From NCBI GenBank assembly GCA_003132905.1, contig PKZC01000213.1:1-31981 (forward strand): 31,981 bases of DNA, in the 5' to 3' direction. The notes below the pieces were generated by a model. That model worked only from the letters and a program-made list of their open reading frames with translations. It ran no database searches and was not told where the DNA came from. This DNA is from Bryobacterales bacterium. GTDB taxonomy: Bacteria; Acidobacteriota; Terriglobia; Bryobacterales; Bryobacteraceae. Position numbers and translations under genes: made by a program. Positions 22,861 through 29,911 of the stretch are shown piece by piece; position 1 is the first letter of the stretch; each line of letters starts with the position of its first letter.

Positions 22861-23241
22861 ATGCAGAACGCAACGCAGTATGGCGATGCCCAGGAATGCC
22901 TCCAGGCCGCTCGTCTCAGCATGCGCCAGGTAAAGACGCTGCTCGCGAAACCGTCGGTCGAAGCGGCCGATGAATCCGCGGCGCTCCTGCGGGACGTAGA
23001 AGTGCAACTAGGTTGCGTCGCAGCCATCCTGAGACAGAACGGCGTCAAACCGGATGCCGGAATCCGCGCGGGCGTCGAAGAGCTGCAAACCGAAGTGGCC
23101 TTGCTCGCCAGCTTTTTCGCGGGCGCCGACAAGATGCTCTCTGGCTGGCTGGATGCCGTTCGATCCCGCCGGGGCGGATATACCGATCGCGGGCAGGCTG
23201 CCCCCTTGACGCTGGTAAGAAAACTGAGCGTGGAAGGCTGA
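22861..23241 (+). CDS. flgN: FlgN-like export chaperone for FlgK/FlgL
   Basis: 126 residues, mostly helical, with heptad-like spacing (SAALLRDVEVQLGCVAAILR, then GVEELQTEVALLASFFAGAD). Sequence similarity to FlgN is weak by eye; the call rests on size, helical character and position between flgM and flgK, the conserved flgM-flgN-flgK-flgL order. FlgN keeps the hook-junction proteins export-competent. It ends 1 base before the flgK ATG. Confidence 0.72.
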   Translation: MQNATQYGDAQECLQAARLSMRQVKTLLAKPSVEAADESAALLRDVEVQLGCVAAILRQNGVKPDAGIRAGVEELQTEVALLASFFAGADKMLSGWLDAVRSRRGGYTDRGQAAPLTLVRKLSVEG

Positions 23242-23242
23242 C

Positions 23243-24670
23243 ATGGGTAATCTTTTTTCCGCATTGAATTCGGCCAGCCAGTCGCTTCAGGCCTTCGAAC
23301 AAGCCATCAACGTCACGCAGAACAACGTGACCAATGCCAACAGCCCAGGCTATGCCGATCAGGTACCGCAGTTAATTTCGCAGGAATTTCAGTCCGACAC
23401 CGGCGTGTCGTCGGGCGGAGTGCAGGAGCTCACGCAGGATACGCGCAGCACCTATGCCGACACGGCCGTGCAGCAGCAGCTTTCGCTACAGGGCATGTAT
23501 CAGCAGCTCCAGACCACATTGGCGCCCCTGCAAACCGTGTTTGACGTCTCTTCCAGCAGCCCCATTCCATCGGCGCTGAATCAGTTGTTCCAGAGCTTTT
23601 CGCAATGGAGCACGCAGCCGAGCAACACCAATTACCAATCGGCCGTCATCGACGCAGCCCAGCAGACCGCCGCCGCGTTCCAGCAAGCCGCTGTCCAGCT
23701 GAACCAGATCCAGGCGTCCACCACTCAAGATATTCAATCCACTGTTGCGCAGATCAATCAGGATGCCGGCGCCATCCAGACTTACAACCAGCAAATCTCC
23801 GAGCAAGCGCAACCTAACGCCGGCTTGAGCGCGCAATTGGAAAGCACACTCGAAAACCTTTCCAGCTTAGCTAACGTCCAGGTGATTAAGGGCATTGGAG
23901 GCATGGTCACGGTGCTGCTCGGAGGCCAGACTCCGCTGGTGGAAGGCGTCCAAGTGAACGCCATCCAAGCCGTAAACAATACGGCGTCGAACAGCGGCAA
24001 TCCCGGCGCCGCCCCAAACATCAGCATCGAAGACAGCAACGGCAACGACATTACCAGCCAGATCACCGCGGGCGGCCTGGCCGGACTGCTCAGCGTTCGG
24101 AATAATCTGCTCCCATCGCTCATTGGCGGCGGCCAGCAGGTGGGCGGCTTGAACACTCTGGCGAAAAGCTTGGCGGATAGCGTCAATAATGTTCTGGCGC
24201 AAGGATCCACTACCACCACGCCGCCCGCTCAGCCCGGCAGCCCGCTCTTCACTTACAACGCTGCCGCGCCCGCAGGTATCGCGAGCACTCTGGCTGTGAG
24301 CTCTACCATCACGGGCAGCCAGCTCGCAGCCGCCGATGTCGGACCGCCTCCGGTGACCAATGGCGCCGCGCTCACCCTCGCGTCCCTGGATTCCACTAGC
24401 CCCGGGCCAGTGGGCGGCCAAGGATTCACTCAGTATTTCGCCTCGCTGACTTCGGCAGTCGGTAACGCCGCCAACAACGCCAATACCTCGGCCACCTCGC
24501 AATCCCAATTGGTGGCGCAAGCCAAGAGTCTGCAGCAGCAGGTTTCCGGAGTGTCTCTGGACGAAGAAGCCATCCGGTTAGTGCAACTGCAGAGTTCCTA
24601 TCAGGCAGCCAGCAAGGTTGTCACGGTGATCGACCAACTTACGCAATCGCTCATGAACATGGTTCAGTGA
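23243..24670 (+). CDS. flgK: Hook-associated protein 1 (FlgK)
   Basis: 475 residues. The N-terminus has the rod/hook-family signature LFSALNSASQSLQAFEQAIN, then NVTNANSPGYADQ. The FlgK core contains LNQLFQSFSQWSTQPSNTNY and GLAGLLSVRNNLLPSLIGG. The C-terminal D0 helix reads GVSLDEEAIRLVQLQSSYQA then SKVVTVIDQLTQSLMNM. FlgK joins hook to filament. GGAAGG precedes the start. It is followed by flgL after 29 bases. Confidence 0.96.
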   Translation: MGNLFSALNSASQSLQAFEQAINVTQNNVTNANSPGYADQVPQLISQEFQSDTGVSSGGVQELTQDTRSTYADTAVQQQLSLQGMYQQLQTTLAPLQTVFDVSSSSPIPSALNQLFQSFSQWSTQPSNTNYQSAVIDAAQQTAAAFQQAAVQLNQIQASTTQDIQSTVAQINQDAGAIQTYNQQISEQAQPNAGLSAQLESTLENLSSLANVQVIKGIGGMVTVLLGGQTPLVEGVQVNAIQAVNNTASNSGNPGAAPNISIEDSNGNDITSQITAGGLAGLLSVRNNLLPSLIGGGQQVGGLNTLAKSLADSVNNVLAQGSTTTTPPAQPGSPLFTYNAAAPAGIASTLAVSSTITGSQLAAADVGPPPVTNGAALTLASLDSTSPGPVGGQGFTQYFASLTSAVGNAANNANTSATSQSQLVAQAKSLQQQVSGVSLDEEAIRLVQLQSSYQAASKVVTVIDQLTQSLMNMVQ

Positions 24671-24699
24671 TGATCTTCAGCGTTGACGGAGGAAACTAA

Positions 24700-25629
24700 A
24701 TGATCAGCGGCCTCACTGCTTCCAACGAACAATTCCTGGCGTCGTTGAATATTCTTCAGAACAACTTGAGCCAGGCCGACGAACAGCTCTCGAGCGGCCT
24801 GAGCGTCAACCAGGCCTCGGACGCCCCGCAATCCATTCAGGATATCTTCGTCACACGCTCCGAACTCGGCCAAGCCAATCAAACAGCCCAGAACCTGACC
24901 ACCATACAGGGCCAGGTGCAGACCGCGGCCGGCGCCGTCCAAAGCGCCATCGAATTGCTCACTCAGGCAGTCTCATTGGGAACGCAAGGCGCCAGCACCA
25001 GCACCTCCGTCGCCACACAGCAAACTCTGGCCACCCAGATTCAAGCCCTACAGGCCCAGTTAGTTTCCATCAGCAACACGGATGTGGGCGGAGTCTTCGT
25101 ATTTAGCGGCGATGCCAGCGGTTCGCCGCCTTATAAGGTGGACACCTCCAGTCCCACCGGCGTGGATCAGTTGATCACGCCGCAACAATCCACCTTGCAG
25201 ATTGCCGGCCCAACGGGTGTCACCTTCCAAATCTCTATGACTGCGCAGGATCTTTTTGACCAACAGGATTCCAGCGGCAACCCGACAGCGAACAACGCCT
25301 TTGCGGCTCTCAACAATCTGGTGCAAGCCCTGCAAGGCGGAAACGCCACCACCATTTCCCAAGCCGTCGACGCTCTCCAAACCGCGAGCAACTACGTAAA
25401 TAACCAGACCGGCTTCTACGGCGCAGCCGAAAATAACGTCAGCTCCGCTCTCGATCTGGCGCAAAAGTTTCAAACTCAGGATCAGTCCCAGCTCAGCGGC
25501 TTGGAAGACGCCAACACCACCACTCTCGCGGTTGAGGTTACTCAAGCTTCCACGGCCATGGATGCCGCTCTGTCGGCCCAGGCTCACAAACCGACGTCCA
25601 CCCTGTTTGACTATCTGCCGATCGGCTAA
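24700..25629 (+). CDS. flgL: Hook-associated protein 3 (FlgL)
   Basis: 309 residues. The flagellin-like N-terminal D0/D1 is seen in LNILQNNLSQADEQLSSGLS then VNQASDAPQSIQDIF. The centre has ISNTDVGGVFVFSGDASGSP, and the C-terminal helix ANTTTLAVEVTQASTAMDAA. FlgL is the second hook-filament junction protein and folds like flagellin. GGAGG lies upstream of the ATG. No intrinsic terminator is visible after it. Confidence 0.95.
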   Translation: MISGLTASNEQFLASLNILQNNLSQADEQLSSGLSVNQASDAPQSIQDIFVTRSELGQANQTAQNLTTIQGQVQTAAGAVQSAIELLTQAVSLGTQGASTSTSVATQQTLATQIQALQAQLVSISNTDVGGVFVFSGDASGSPPYKVDTSSPTGVDQLITPQQSTLQIAGPTGVTFQISMTAQDLFDQQDSSGNPTANNAFAALNNLVQALQGGNATTISQAVDALQTASNYVNNQTGFYGAAENNVSSALDLAQKFQTQDQSQLSGLEDANTTTLAVEVTQASTAMDAALSAQAHKPTSTLFDYLPIG

Positions 25630-25875
25630 TTCTTTCACTTGCGACTAACTTTCCGGCTGTCACTTACTCAATCGCGTCCCATGCAAGCACTCCCCACACG
25701 TGTGCTCGCTTTCTCCCCCCGTACGCCCGGATTATCCGTTCTATTTTGCGGGCGAAACCCAAAAATATCTTCAATCTACTCCGTGAAAGAGCGATAGAAG
25801 GACGTACCCAAGCGGGTGGTCAACAGCAGCGAGGGTATCGAAGCCGTACACAAGATTTTGGAAAGGATTTAGTTC
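25630..25875. other. Gene-free interval between flgL and the secreted-protein gene
   Basis: It holds a 10-bp perfect palindrome CACACGTGTG (25695-25704), a sigma-28-like promoter (25771-25797), and a 24-codon open stretch from 25801 to a TAG at 25870-25872 whose translation (DVPKRVVNSSEGIEAVHKIL) looks protein-like but has no start codon. AAAGGA before the next ATG is a good ribosome binding site. Confidence 0.6.
25771..25797 (+). promoter_or_regulatory. Sigma-28-like promoter of the TIGR03437 protein gene
   Basis: TCAA (25771-25774), 15 bases, then AGCGATAG (25790-25797). Spacing and CGATA match the better FliA sites in this window; TCAA instead of TAAA/TGAA and the final G are deviations. 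The predicted start lies about 72 bases before the ATG at 25876. Confidence 0.45.
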
Positions 25876-27939
25876 ATGTTTAAAGTTTCTCCGAACAAGA
25901 TTGCCCTCGCCGCGTCCGCGCTCCTCCTGTGTGCGGGCTTGGCGCAAGCGACTACCCCGCCGGGATCGCCGCTCACCGCAGCGCCGGCCTCCGTATCGAT
26001 TTCTTTTGCCCTGCCAAGCACCCCCGGTATGGAGGAGGCAGTGGCATTCACAGTCCCCACAGCAGACGTTTCAGATCCTTTCGTCATCGATCCAACCACG
26101 GTGCCGTTCTGGTTGTCCATTCTGAATGCAGCCGGTTCGGCCACGGATCTGGCCGATACGGCCGTTCCTTCGCCTGGCGTGACGCTGAACTTCGTGGGCA
26201 GCGCCGCCGCCGGGTCCTTGGGCGTGGGCGCCTACACCGCCAGTGTTCACGTGAAAGTCAATGGTTTTCAGGACCTGGTTGTGCCGGTAACTCTAACGGT
26301 GACCAGCGCCACCCCTGCGACTTTATCCGTGACGAACAGCGGTACCGCTGTGGCGAGCGGCGCAACAGTGCCCCTTACCTGGGTATATGGTGCGGCTCTT
26401 CCGACCCTAAATTTGACGCTCCTCTCGAGCGACTATCCGATATCCTTTACCGCGGTGTCAGCCGTGGCTGGGGGTTCGCCGGAGGACTGGATACAGCTCA
26501 GCGCAGCGAGCGGCATCGCATACAACTACGGTACCCCGCTCAATATCACCTTCGCGTCGGATGCGTTGCTGAACTCGAGAGTCTCAGTGACGCCCATCAC
26601 CGGGACTGTGACCATTAGCTACGCGGCCACAACGTATGTCATTCATATTGCCATCACGGTCACCGAGCCGAATCCCACCATCACCAACATCTTCCCGCAA
26701 GAAACGCCAGTCGTTGGCAGCGGCGCCCTCACGGTGGTTGTCACCGGTACCGGCTTTGGCACGACTGCACAAGGCTTCACTACGGCAACAACGGTTAAGA
26801 TAGCCTATGGCGCCGTCGCGGCAACCGCACTTACGGGAATTACCGCGTCGGGAGGTGGTCCCACCGGCACGGTGACCGTGGTGAACCCTACCACGATGGT
26901 TCTCACCATTCCCTGGCAAGACGCCACCCCAGCTAGCATCCTCGATACTGCTGCCCAAAACGTTACCATCAGCATCACTAACGGCGGGACCACGGTAACT
27001 GCACTTCTCTACGTGACCGCCAACCCGGTAATCTACTCGATATCGGACGCTGCGGCATTGGCGGAACCCACGCCCGGCGCCAAACCGAACGTGGCGCCCT
27101 ACGAGCTGATCACGATCTTCGGCAACAACTTTTGTCCGACGTGCGCAGTTCCAGTGGTAGCCCCGGTAGCCTCCTCGCGCTATCCAACTACGCTTACCGC
27201 CCCGGCCGCCGGCCACCCGCTCACGGTTACTTTCTATAAGAGCGATGGCGTCACATTGGTCGGCGACGCCTACATCCTCTTCGCCAACGATACCCAGATC
27301 AACGCGCTGGTTCCGTCCACTGTTCTCGCCGCTGACAATCCCATGCAAGTGGTTGTCAGCTACAACGGCGTCCTCAGCAACACCAACGTCCTCTACGAGG
27401 TGAACGCGGTGGCGGCAAATCCTGGGATCTTTACCACCACATCGAATGGTCAAGGACAGGGCGCGATCTTGCTCTCTGATTTTTCGGTGAATGCAGCCGC
27501 CAATCCGGCTGTCGTCGGTGGCACGGTCCTGATTTATGCCAGCGGTCTGGGCGTCCCGAACAGCACATCCGCGAGTGTCACCTCCACCAAGGCGGGTACG
27601 TTCCCCACCTCGTGCTTCTCGGTGGCCGGCTACGTAACTGCCGCGGGTCTCACCAGCCCCGCCACCGCCGACGGTGCAGTGCTCTTAGCCAGCGATTGGG
27701 GCACGGGCAACTTGCCTCCTTGCTTCTCCACCAAAAGCTACGTCACCGTCACCATCGGCGGCGTTGCCGCTACCGTCACTTACGACGGTTGGGTAGCTGG
27801 TTCGGTGACCGGGCTTTATCAGATTAACGTCACCGTTCCGAAAGCCACCACCAGTCTCACGGCAGTCACCCTTCCCGTCGTCGTAACGGTGAACGGCGTA
27901 CCCGCCCAGGCTGGTGTAACAATGTCGGTTAAAAACTAG
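25876..27939 (+). CDS. Secreted TIGR03437-family protein with Ig-like/IPT domains
   Basis: 687 residues. Signal peptide ALAASALLLCAGLAQA (cleavage about residue 25). The chain is Thr/Val/Ala-rich beta-sandwich material: Ig-like repeats (about 30-265), an IPT/TIG-like domain (about 270-375, with PTITNIFPQETPVVGSGALT), and then the Solibacter-type C-terminal unit. That unit contains PYELITIFGNNFCPTC with a CxxC near 420, AANPGIFTTTSNGQGQGAIL near 511, GGTVLIYASGLGVPN and VTGLYQINVTVP. The last segment matches the TIGR03437 signature. Such proteins are secreted or surface-bound and uncharacterised. It lies between flgL and fliM and has a possible FliA promoter, suggesting co-expression with the filament. 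An adhesive or sheath-like role is only a guess. Confidence 0.88.
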   Translation: MFKVSPNKIALAASALLLCAGLAQATTPPGSPLTAAPASVSISFALPSTPGMEEAVAFTVPTADVSDPFVIDPTTVPFWLSILNAAGSATDLADTAVPSPGVTLNFVGSAAAGSLGVGAYTASVHVKVNGFQDLVVPVTLTVTSATPATLSVTNSGTAVASGATVPLTWVYGAALPTLNLTLLSSDYPISFTAVSAVAGGSPEDWIQLSAASGIAYNYGTPLNITFASDALLNSRVSVTPITGTVTISYAATTYVIHIAITVTEPNPTITNIFPQETPVVGSGALTVVVTGTGFGTTAQGFTTATTVKIAYGAVAATALTGITASGGGPTGTVTVVNPTTMVLTIPWQDATPASILDTAAQNVTISITNGGTTVTALLYVTANPVIYSISDAAALAEPTPGAKPNVAPYELITIFGNNFCPTCAVPVVAPVASSRYPTTLTAPAAGHPLTVTFYKSDGVTLVGDAYILFANDTQINALVPSTVLAADNPMQVVVSYNGVLSNTNVLYEVNAVAANPGIFTTTSNGQGQGAILLSDFSVNAAANPAVVGGTVLIYASGLGVPNSTSASVTSTKAGTFPTSCFSVAGYVTAAGLTSPATADGAVLLASDWGTGNLPPCFSTKSYVTVTIGGVAATVTYDGWVAGSVTGLYQINVTVPKATTSLTAVTLPVVVTVNGVPAQAGVTMSVKN

Positions 27940-28190
27940 GCTTCGGCCAGTTAGACCACAGGCGCGAGGGCATGGCGGCGGGAGGGTGCAGTTTGACCCC
28001 CGCCGCTTGTTCCGAGCCAAGGTTTCAGACTCTGCTCCGCCAAGGTTCTGGTCCAAGCGGGCGGGGTAAGCAGCCAGGCCGGTGTAATAATGGCAATCCA
28101 ACGACCAGGCTCCGGTCAATTAGCCCCAAAAGGCTAAACCCTGGTTCCAGCACGGCGGCGGGAGGGTGCAATTTGGCCCCCGCCGCCGTT
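27905..28190. repeat. Diverged tandem duplication of a gene 3' end plus hairpin
   Basis: The segment at 27905-28008 (last codons of the TIGR03437 gene, its stop and a GC-rich hairpin) reappears in diverged form at 28073-28190. Matching blocks are GGTGTAA(C/T)AATG at 27913 and 28081, and GGCGGCGGGAGGGTGCA(G/A) with the following CCCCCGCCGC. The offset is 168 bases at the first block and 180 at the second, so a small indel is present. The second copy no longer encodes a functional C-terminus. Confidence 0.75.
27975..28006 (+). terminator. Hairpin after the TIGR03437 gene, first copy
   Basis: GCGGCGGG (27975-27982) pairs with CCCGCCGC (27999-28006) around a 16-base loop. It lacks a T-run and is probably a weakened duplicate of the terminator downstream. 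Confidence 0.4.
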
Positions 28191-28197
28191 TTTCTTT
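28153..28197 (+). terminator. Intrinsic terminator of the secreted-protein gene
   Basis: CGGCGGCGGG (28153-28162) pairs perfectly with CCCGCCGCCG (28179-28188), followed by TTTTTCTTT. This is the clearest rho-independent terminator in the window and separates the secreted-protein gene from the next ORF. Confidence 0.85.
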
Positions 28198-28244
28198 GCC
28201 GAATGAACAAGCTCGCCTAAGTACTTTTTCCCGCTAAGTTTCTT

Positions 28245-28271
28245 TCAATCCCGGCCGCCAATCCTCGATAC
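28245..28271 (+). promoter_or_regulatory. Sigma-28-like promoter candidate of the 90-residue ORF
   Basis: TCAA (28245-28248), 15 bases, then CTCGATAC (28264-28271). Spacing fits the FliA pattern and CGATA is conserved. The predicted start falls about at the ATG at 28279, implying a leaderless transcript if the site is real. Confidence 0.35.
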
Positions 28272-28278
28272 GCTTACC

Positions 28279-28551
28279 ATGGCACAGTCCACGCAGCTCT
28301 CCCGGGAAGGCGTCGCGCAAGTGGCGGGTAGAATCCTCATAGCTTGGCACAGCGGCGAGACCGCCGGTCTTAGCCGCGAGTTGGAATACGCTCGCTGCCT
28401 GGCTGCCCAGGCGCCTCACTCCAGTACCCTCGAGATGGAAACAATGGAAGTGCTTTCGGGCGCGGTAGAATCTCTCAGGCGTAGCTGCGGCCAGCACGCC
28501 GGAGCGGTTCGCCTGCTGGAACACTTGGCAAAAACGCCTGCTTGTAGTTAG
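28279..28551 (+). CDS. Small uncharacterised protein next to fliM
   Basis: 90 residues, predicted all-helical, beginning MAQSTQLSREGVAQVAGRIL and containing ETAGLSRELEYARCLAAQAP and EVLSGAVESLRRSCGQHAGA. No family recognised, no signal peptide. Helical character and position within the flagellar cluster are compatible with a chaperone-like or regulatory protein, but nothing demonstrates this. No ribosome binding site precedes the ATG. Its TAG stop ends the first unit of a 17-bp tandem repeat. It converges on fliM with 13 bases between stop codons. Confidence 0.6.
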   Translation: MAQSTQLSREGVAQVAGRILIAWHSGETAGLSRELEYARCLAAQAPHSSTLEMETMEVLSGAVESLRRSCGQHAGAVRLLEHLAKTPACS

Positions 28552-28568
28552 CGCCTGCTTGTAGTTAG
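28535..28568. repeat. 17-bp tandem duplication at the convergent ORF/fliM ends
   Basis: CGCCTGCTTGTAGTTAG occurs twice perfectly (28535-28551, 28552-28568). The first copy ends in the TAG stop of the 90-residue ORF; the second holds the fliM stop codon (TAA on the minus strand, 28565-28567). Confidence 0.96.
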
Positions 28569-29434
28569 CGGATGAAATCTTCTACCTGGAATGCCCGCCG
28601 CTGGCCCGTGCTTACGATCTGCCCGCTGAAGCTGGAAGCGCCATTCAACGTGCAAATAGCCCTGCGCTCCACCGGATGGTCCAATCGCACGATCTGCCCC
28701 TCGGTAAGCCGTAACAGATCGCCTAGGCGCATTTCAGATCCGTCCAGCCATACCTGCACTCCCACCTGGCTGCCCAGCAGCACTTCCAAAGTAGCCTCAA
28801 CCGATACGGTGGTTTCCGGCGTCTCTACCGGCGCGGGTTCTTCCGCCGTCATGACGGTGGTGAACAATTCGGGCGGAGCAAGCAAGGTGAGTTGCCCCAC
28901 TTGGTCGCCGACAGCCAAATCGAAATGGGCCGCGAATACAGGCTCCGTCGGCGGTAGCATCCTCGAGGGAACAGGCTCAAACTCCAGTGTTACCGTCTCG
29001 AGCGGCGTCTCCATCAGCGTTGCCCAGGCACGATACGCATCGGAGAGGATCATGCGGTACAACAGCCGGACCACTTGTAATTCGATCTCTGTAGGCTTGC
29101 GGTCCACTGCGCCGAAGGAACCCGCTTTGGCACCCAGCGCCACGCCTACCAAGGGCAGCAGCACTGGGTATTCCACCACAAGAATCAGTTTGCGGTCGTC
29201 CGGACGCACCAGCGCCAGCCCAAAACAGGCCCGCTTGTCGGCTACCGGGAACTCGCCAAACGAGATCTCTCCGCCGCTGGTATGGGTTGCAGTCACCGAC
29301 GTCCGCAGAAAAGCCGAAAGGCTGATTGTGAGCTCCCGGGCCAGCGTCTCGTTCGCCATGCGCACCAGTTCGCCGGGGACACCCTGCAGCTTGTTGTTGA
29401 CCCGAAATTCGGCCTTGGTCCAGTTGGATTCCAT
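28565..29434 (-). CDS. fliM: Flagellar motor switch protein FliM (lacks CheY-binding N-terminus)
   Basis: 289 residues from the ATG at 29434; a TTG at 29485 would add 17 residues of unlikely composition. The middle CheC-like domain is visible in MANETLARELTISLSAFLRT, VTATHTSGGEISFGEFPVAD, LILVVEYPVLLPLVGVALGA and ELQVVRLLYRMILSDAYRAW. The C-terminal SpoA domain follows: VSVEATLEVLLGSQVGVQVW, MRLGDLLRLTEGQIVRLDHP and GQIVSTGQRRAFQVEDFI. FliM links FliG to FliN in the C-ring. The usual N-terminal CheY-P binding peptide (LSQAEIDALL-like) is missing: the protein starts close to the middle domain. It stands alone, divergent from flbD-motAB. Confidence 0.93.
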   Translation of the reverse strand: MESNWTKAEFRVNNKLQGVPGELVRMANETLARELTISLSAFLRTSVTATHTSGGEISFGEFPVADKRACFGLALVRPDDRKLILVVEYPVLLPLVGVALGAKAGSFGAVDRKPTEIELQVVRLLYRMILSDAYRAWATLMETPLETVTLEFEPVPSRMLPPTEPVFAAHFDLAVGDQVGQLTLLAPPELFTTVMTAEEPAPVETPETTVSVEATLEVLLGSQVGVQVWLDGSEMRLGDLLRLTEGQIVRLDHPVERRAICTLNGASSFSGQIVSTGQRRAFQVEDFIR

Positions 29435-29480
29435 GTGTGATGGAGAAGCTACACCGTAAACTCTACAATCGGCTGACTCC

Positions 29481-29496
29481 GGCAAACACTTTACCG
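29481..29496 (-). promoter_or_regulatory. Weak sigma-54 promoter candidate of fliM
   Basis: The minus strand reads CGGTAAAGTGTTTGCC: GG-N10-GC with a perfect TTGC, but the -24 block (CGGTAA) deviates from TGGCAC. The predicted start, about 29470, would give a leader of about 36 bases to the ATG at 29434 and would exclude the TTG at 29485. Confidence 0.3.
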
Positions 29497-29520
29497 AGTG
29501 GGACTTAAGTCATAAAATCG

Positions 29521-29547
29521 TAAATCTTCGCCCCGAAAGATCGATAA
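29521..29547 (+). promoter_or_regulatory. Sigma-28 (FliA) promoter of flbD-motA-motB
   Basis: TAAA (29521-29524), 15 bases, then ATCGATAAAG from 29540. The spacer carries CGCCCCG at the same offset as the fliC promoter. The predicted start is about 70 bases before the flbD ATG. The -10 is identical to that of fliS. Confidence 0.8.
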
Positions 29548-29578
29548 AGCAACGGGCCACAGCCGGGCGTAGGTTTTG

Positions 29579-29606
29579 ATTCTGAATTCTGAATTCTGGC
29601 TTCTGG
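29579..29606. repeat. 7-bp tandem repeat in the flbD leader
   Basis: ATTCTGA, ATTCTGA, ATTCTGG, CTTCTGG: four units of seven bases in the untranslated leader before flbD, ending 17 bases before the start codon. Confidence 0.85.
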
Positions 29607-29623
29607 ATTCCGTGGAGTCCTTT

Positions 29624-29902
29624 ATGATCAAGCTCACCAGATTGAACCATGTTCCGCTGATCGTGAATGCCGATCTGATTGAGCACGTCGAGGTGACAGC
29701 CGACACGGTCGTGGCTCTCACCACCGGCCAAAAATTCATGGTTCTGGAATCGGCCGAAGAAGTGGTGGAGAAGGTTATCCAATATCGCAAAGCGATCCTG
29801 AGTGCGTCGCACTGTCCCTTGAAGATCCATGACGCCGCGAGTGACGACGACGCCGAGCACGTGAGCGCGAGCCCCAATCCGGCCGCCTCGTGGGCCAAGT
29901 AG
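29624..29902 (+). CDS. flbD: FlbD family flagellar protein
   Basis: 92 residues. The family pattern is plain in the first 60: MIKLTRLNHVPLIVNADLIE, then HVEVTADTVVALTTGQKFMV and LESAEEVVEKVIQYRK. The C-terminal tail is acidic and low complexity. This small FlbD family (not the Caulobacter transcription factor of the same name) is commonly found just upstream of motA in many phyla; its biochemical role is not established. The ATG at 29624 has GGAG upstream; the frame extends to 29576 through the 7-bp repeats, which I take as leader. motA starts 9 bases after it. Confidence 0.92.
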   Translation: MIKLTRLNHVPLIVNADLIEHVEVTADTVVALTTGQKFMVLESAEEVVEKVIQYRKAILSASHCPLKIHDAASDDDAEHVSASPNPAASWAK

Positions 29903-29911
29903 ACGAAGCTA

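Noticed and set aside
29435..29485. TTG start adding 17 residues to FliM
   Set aside because: The added sequence (PESADCRVYGVASPSH) does not resemble the CheY-binding peptide and would precede the candidate transcript start.
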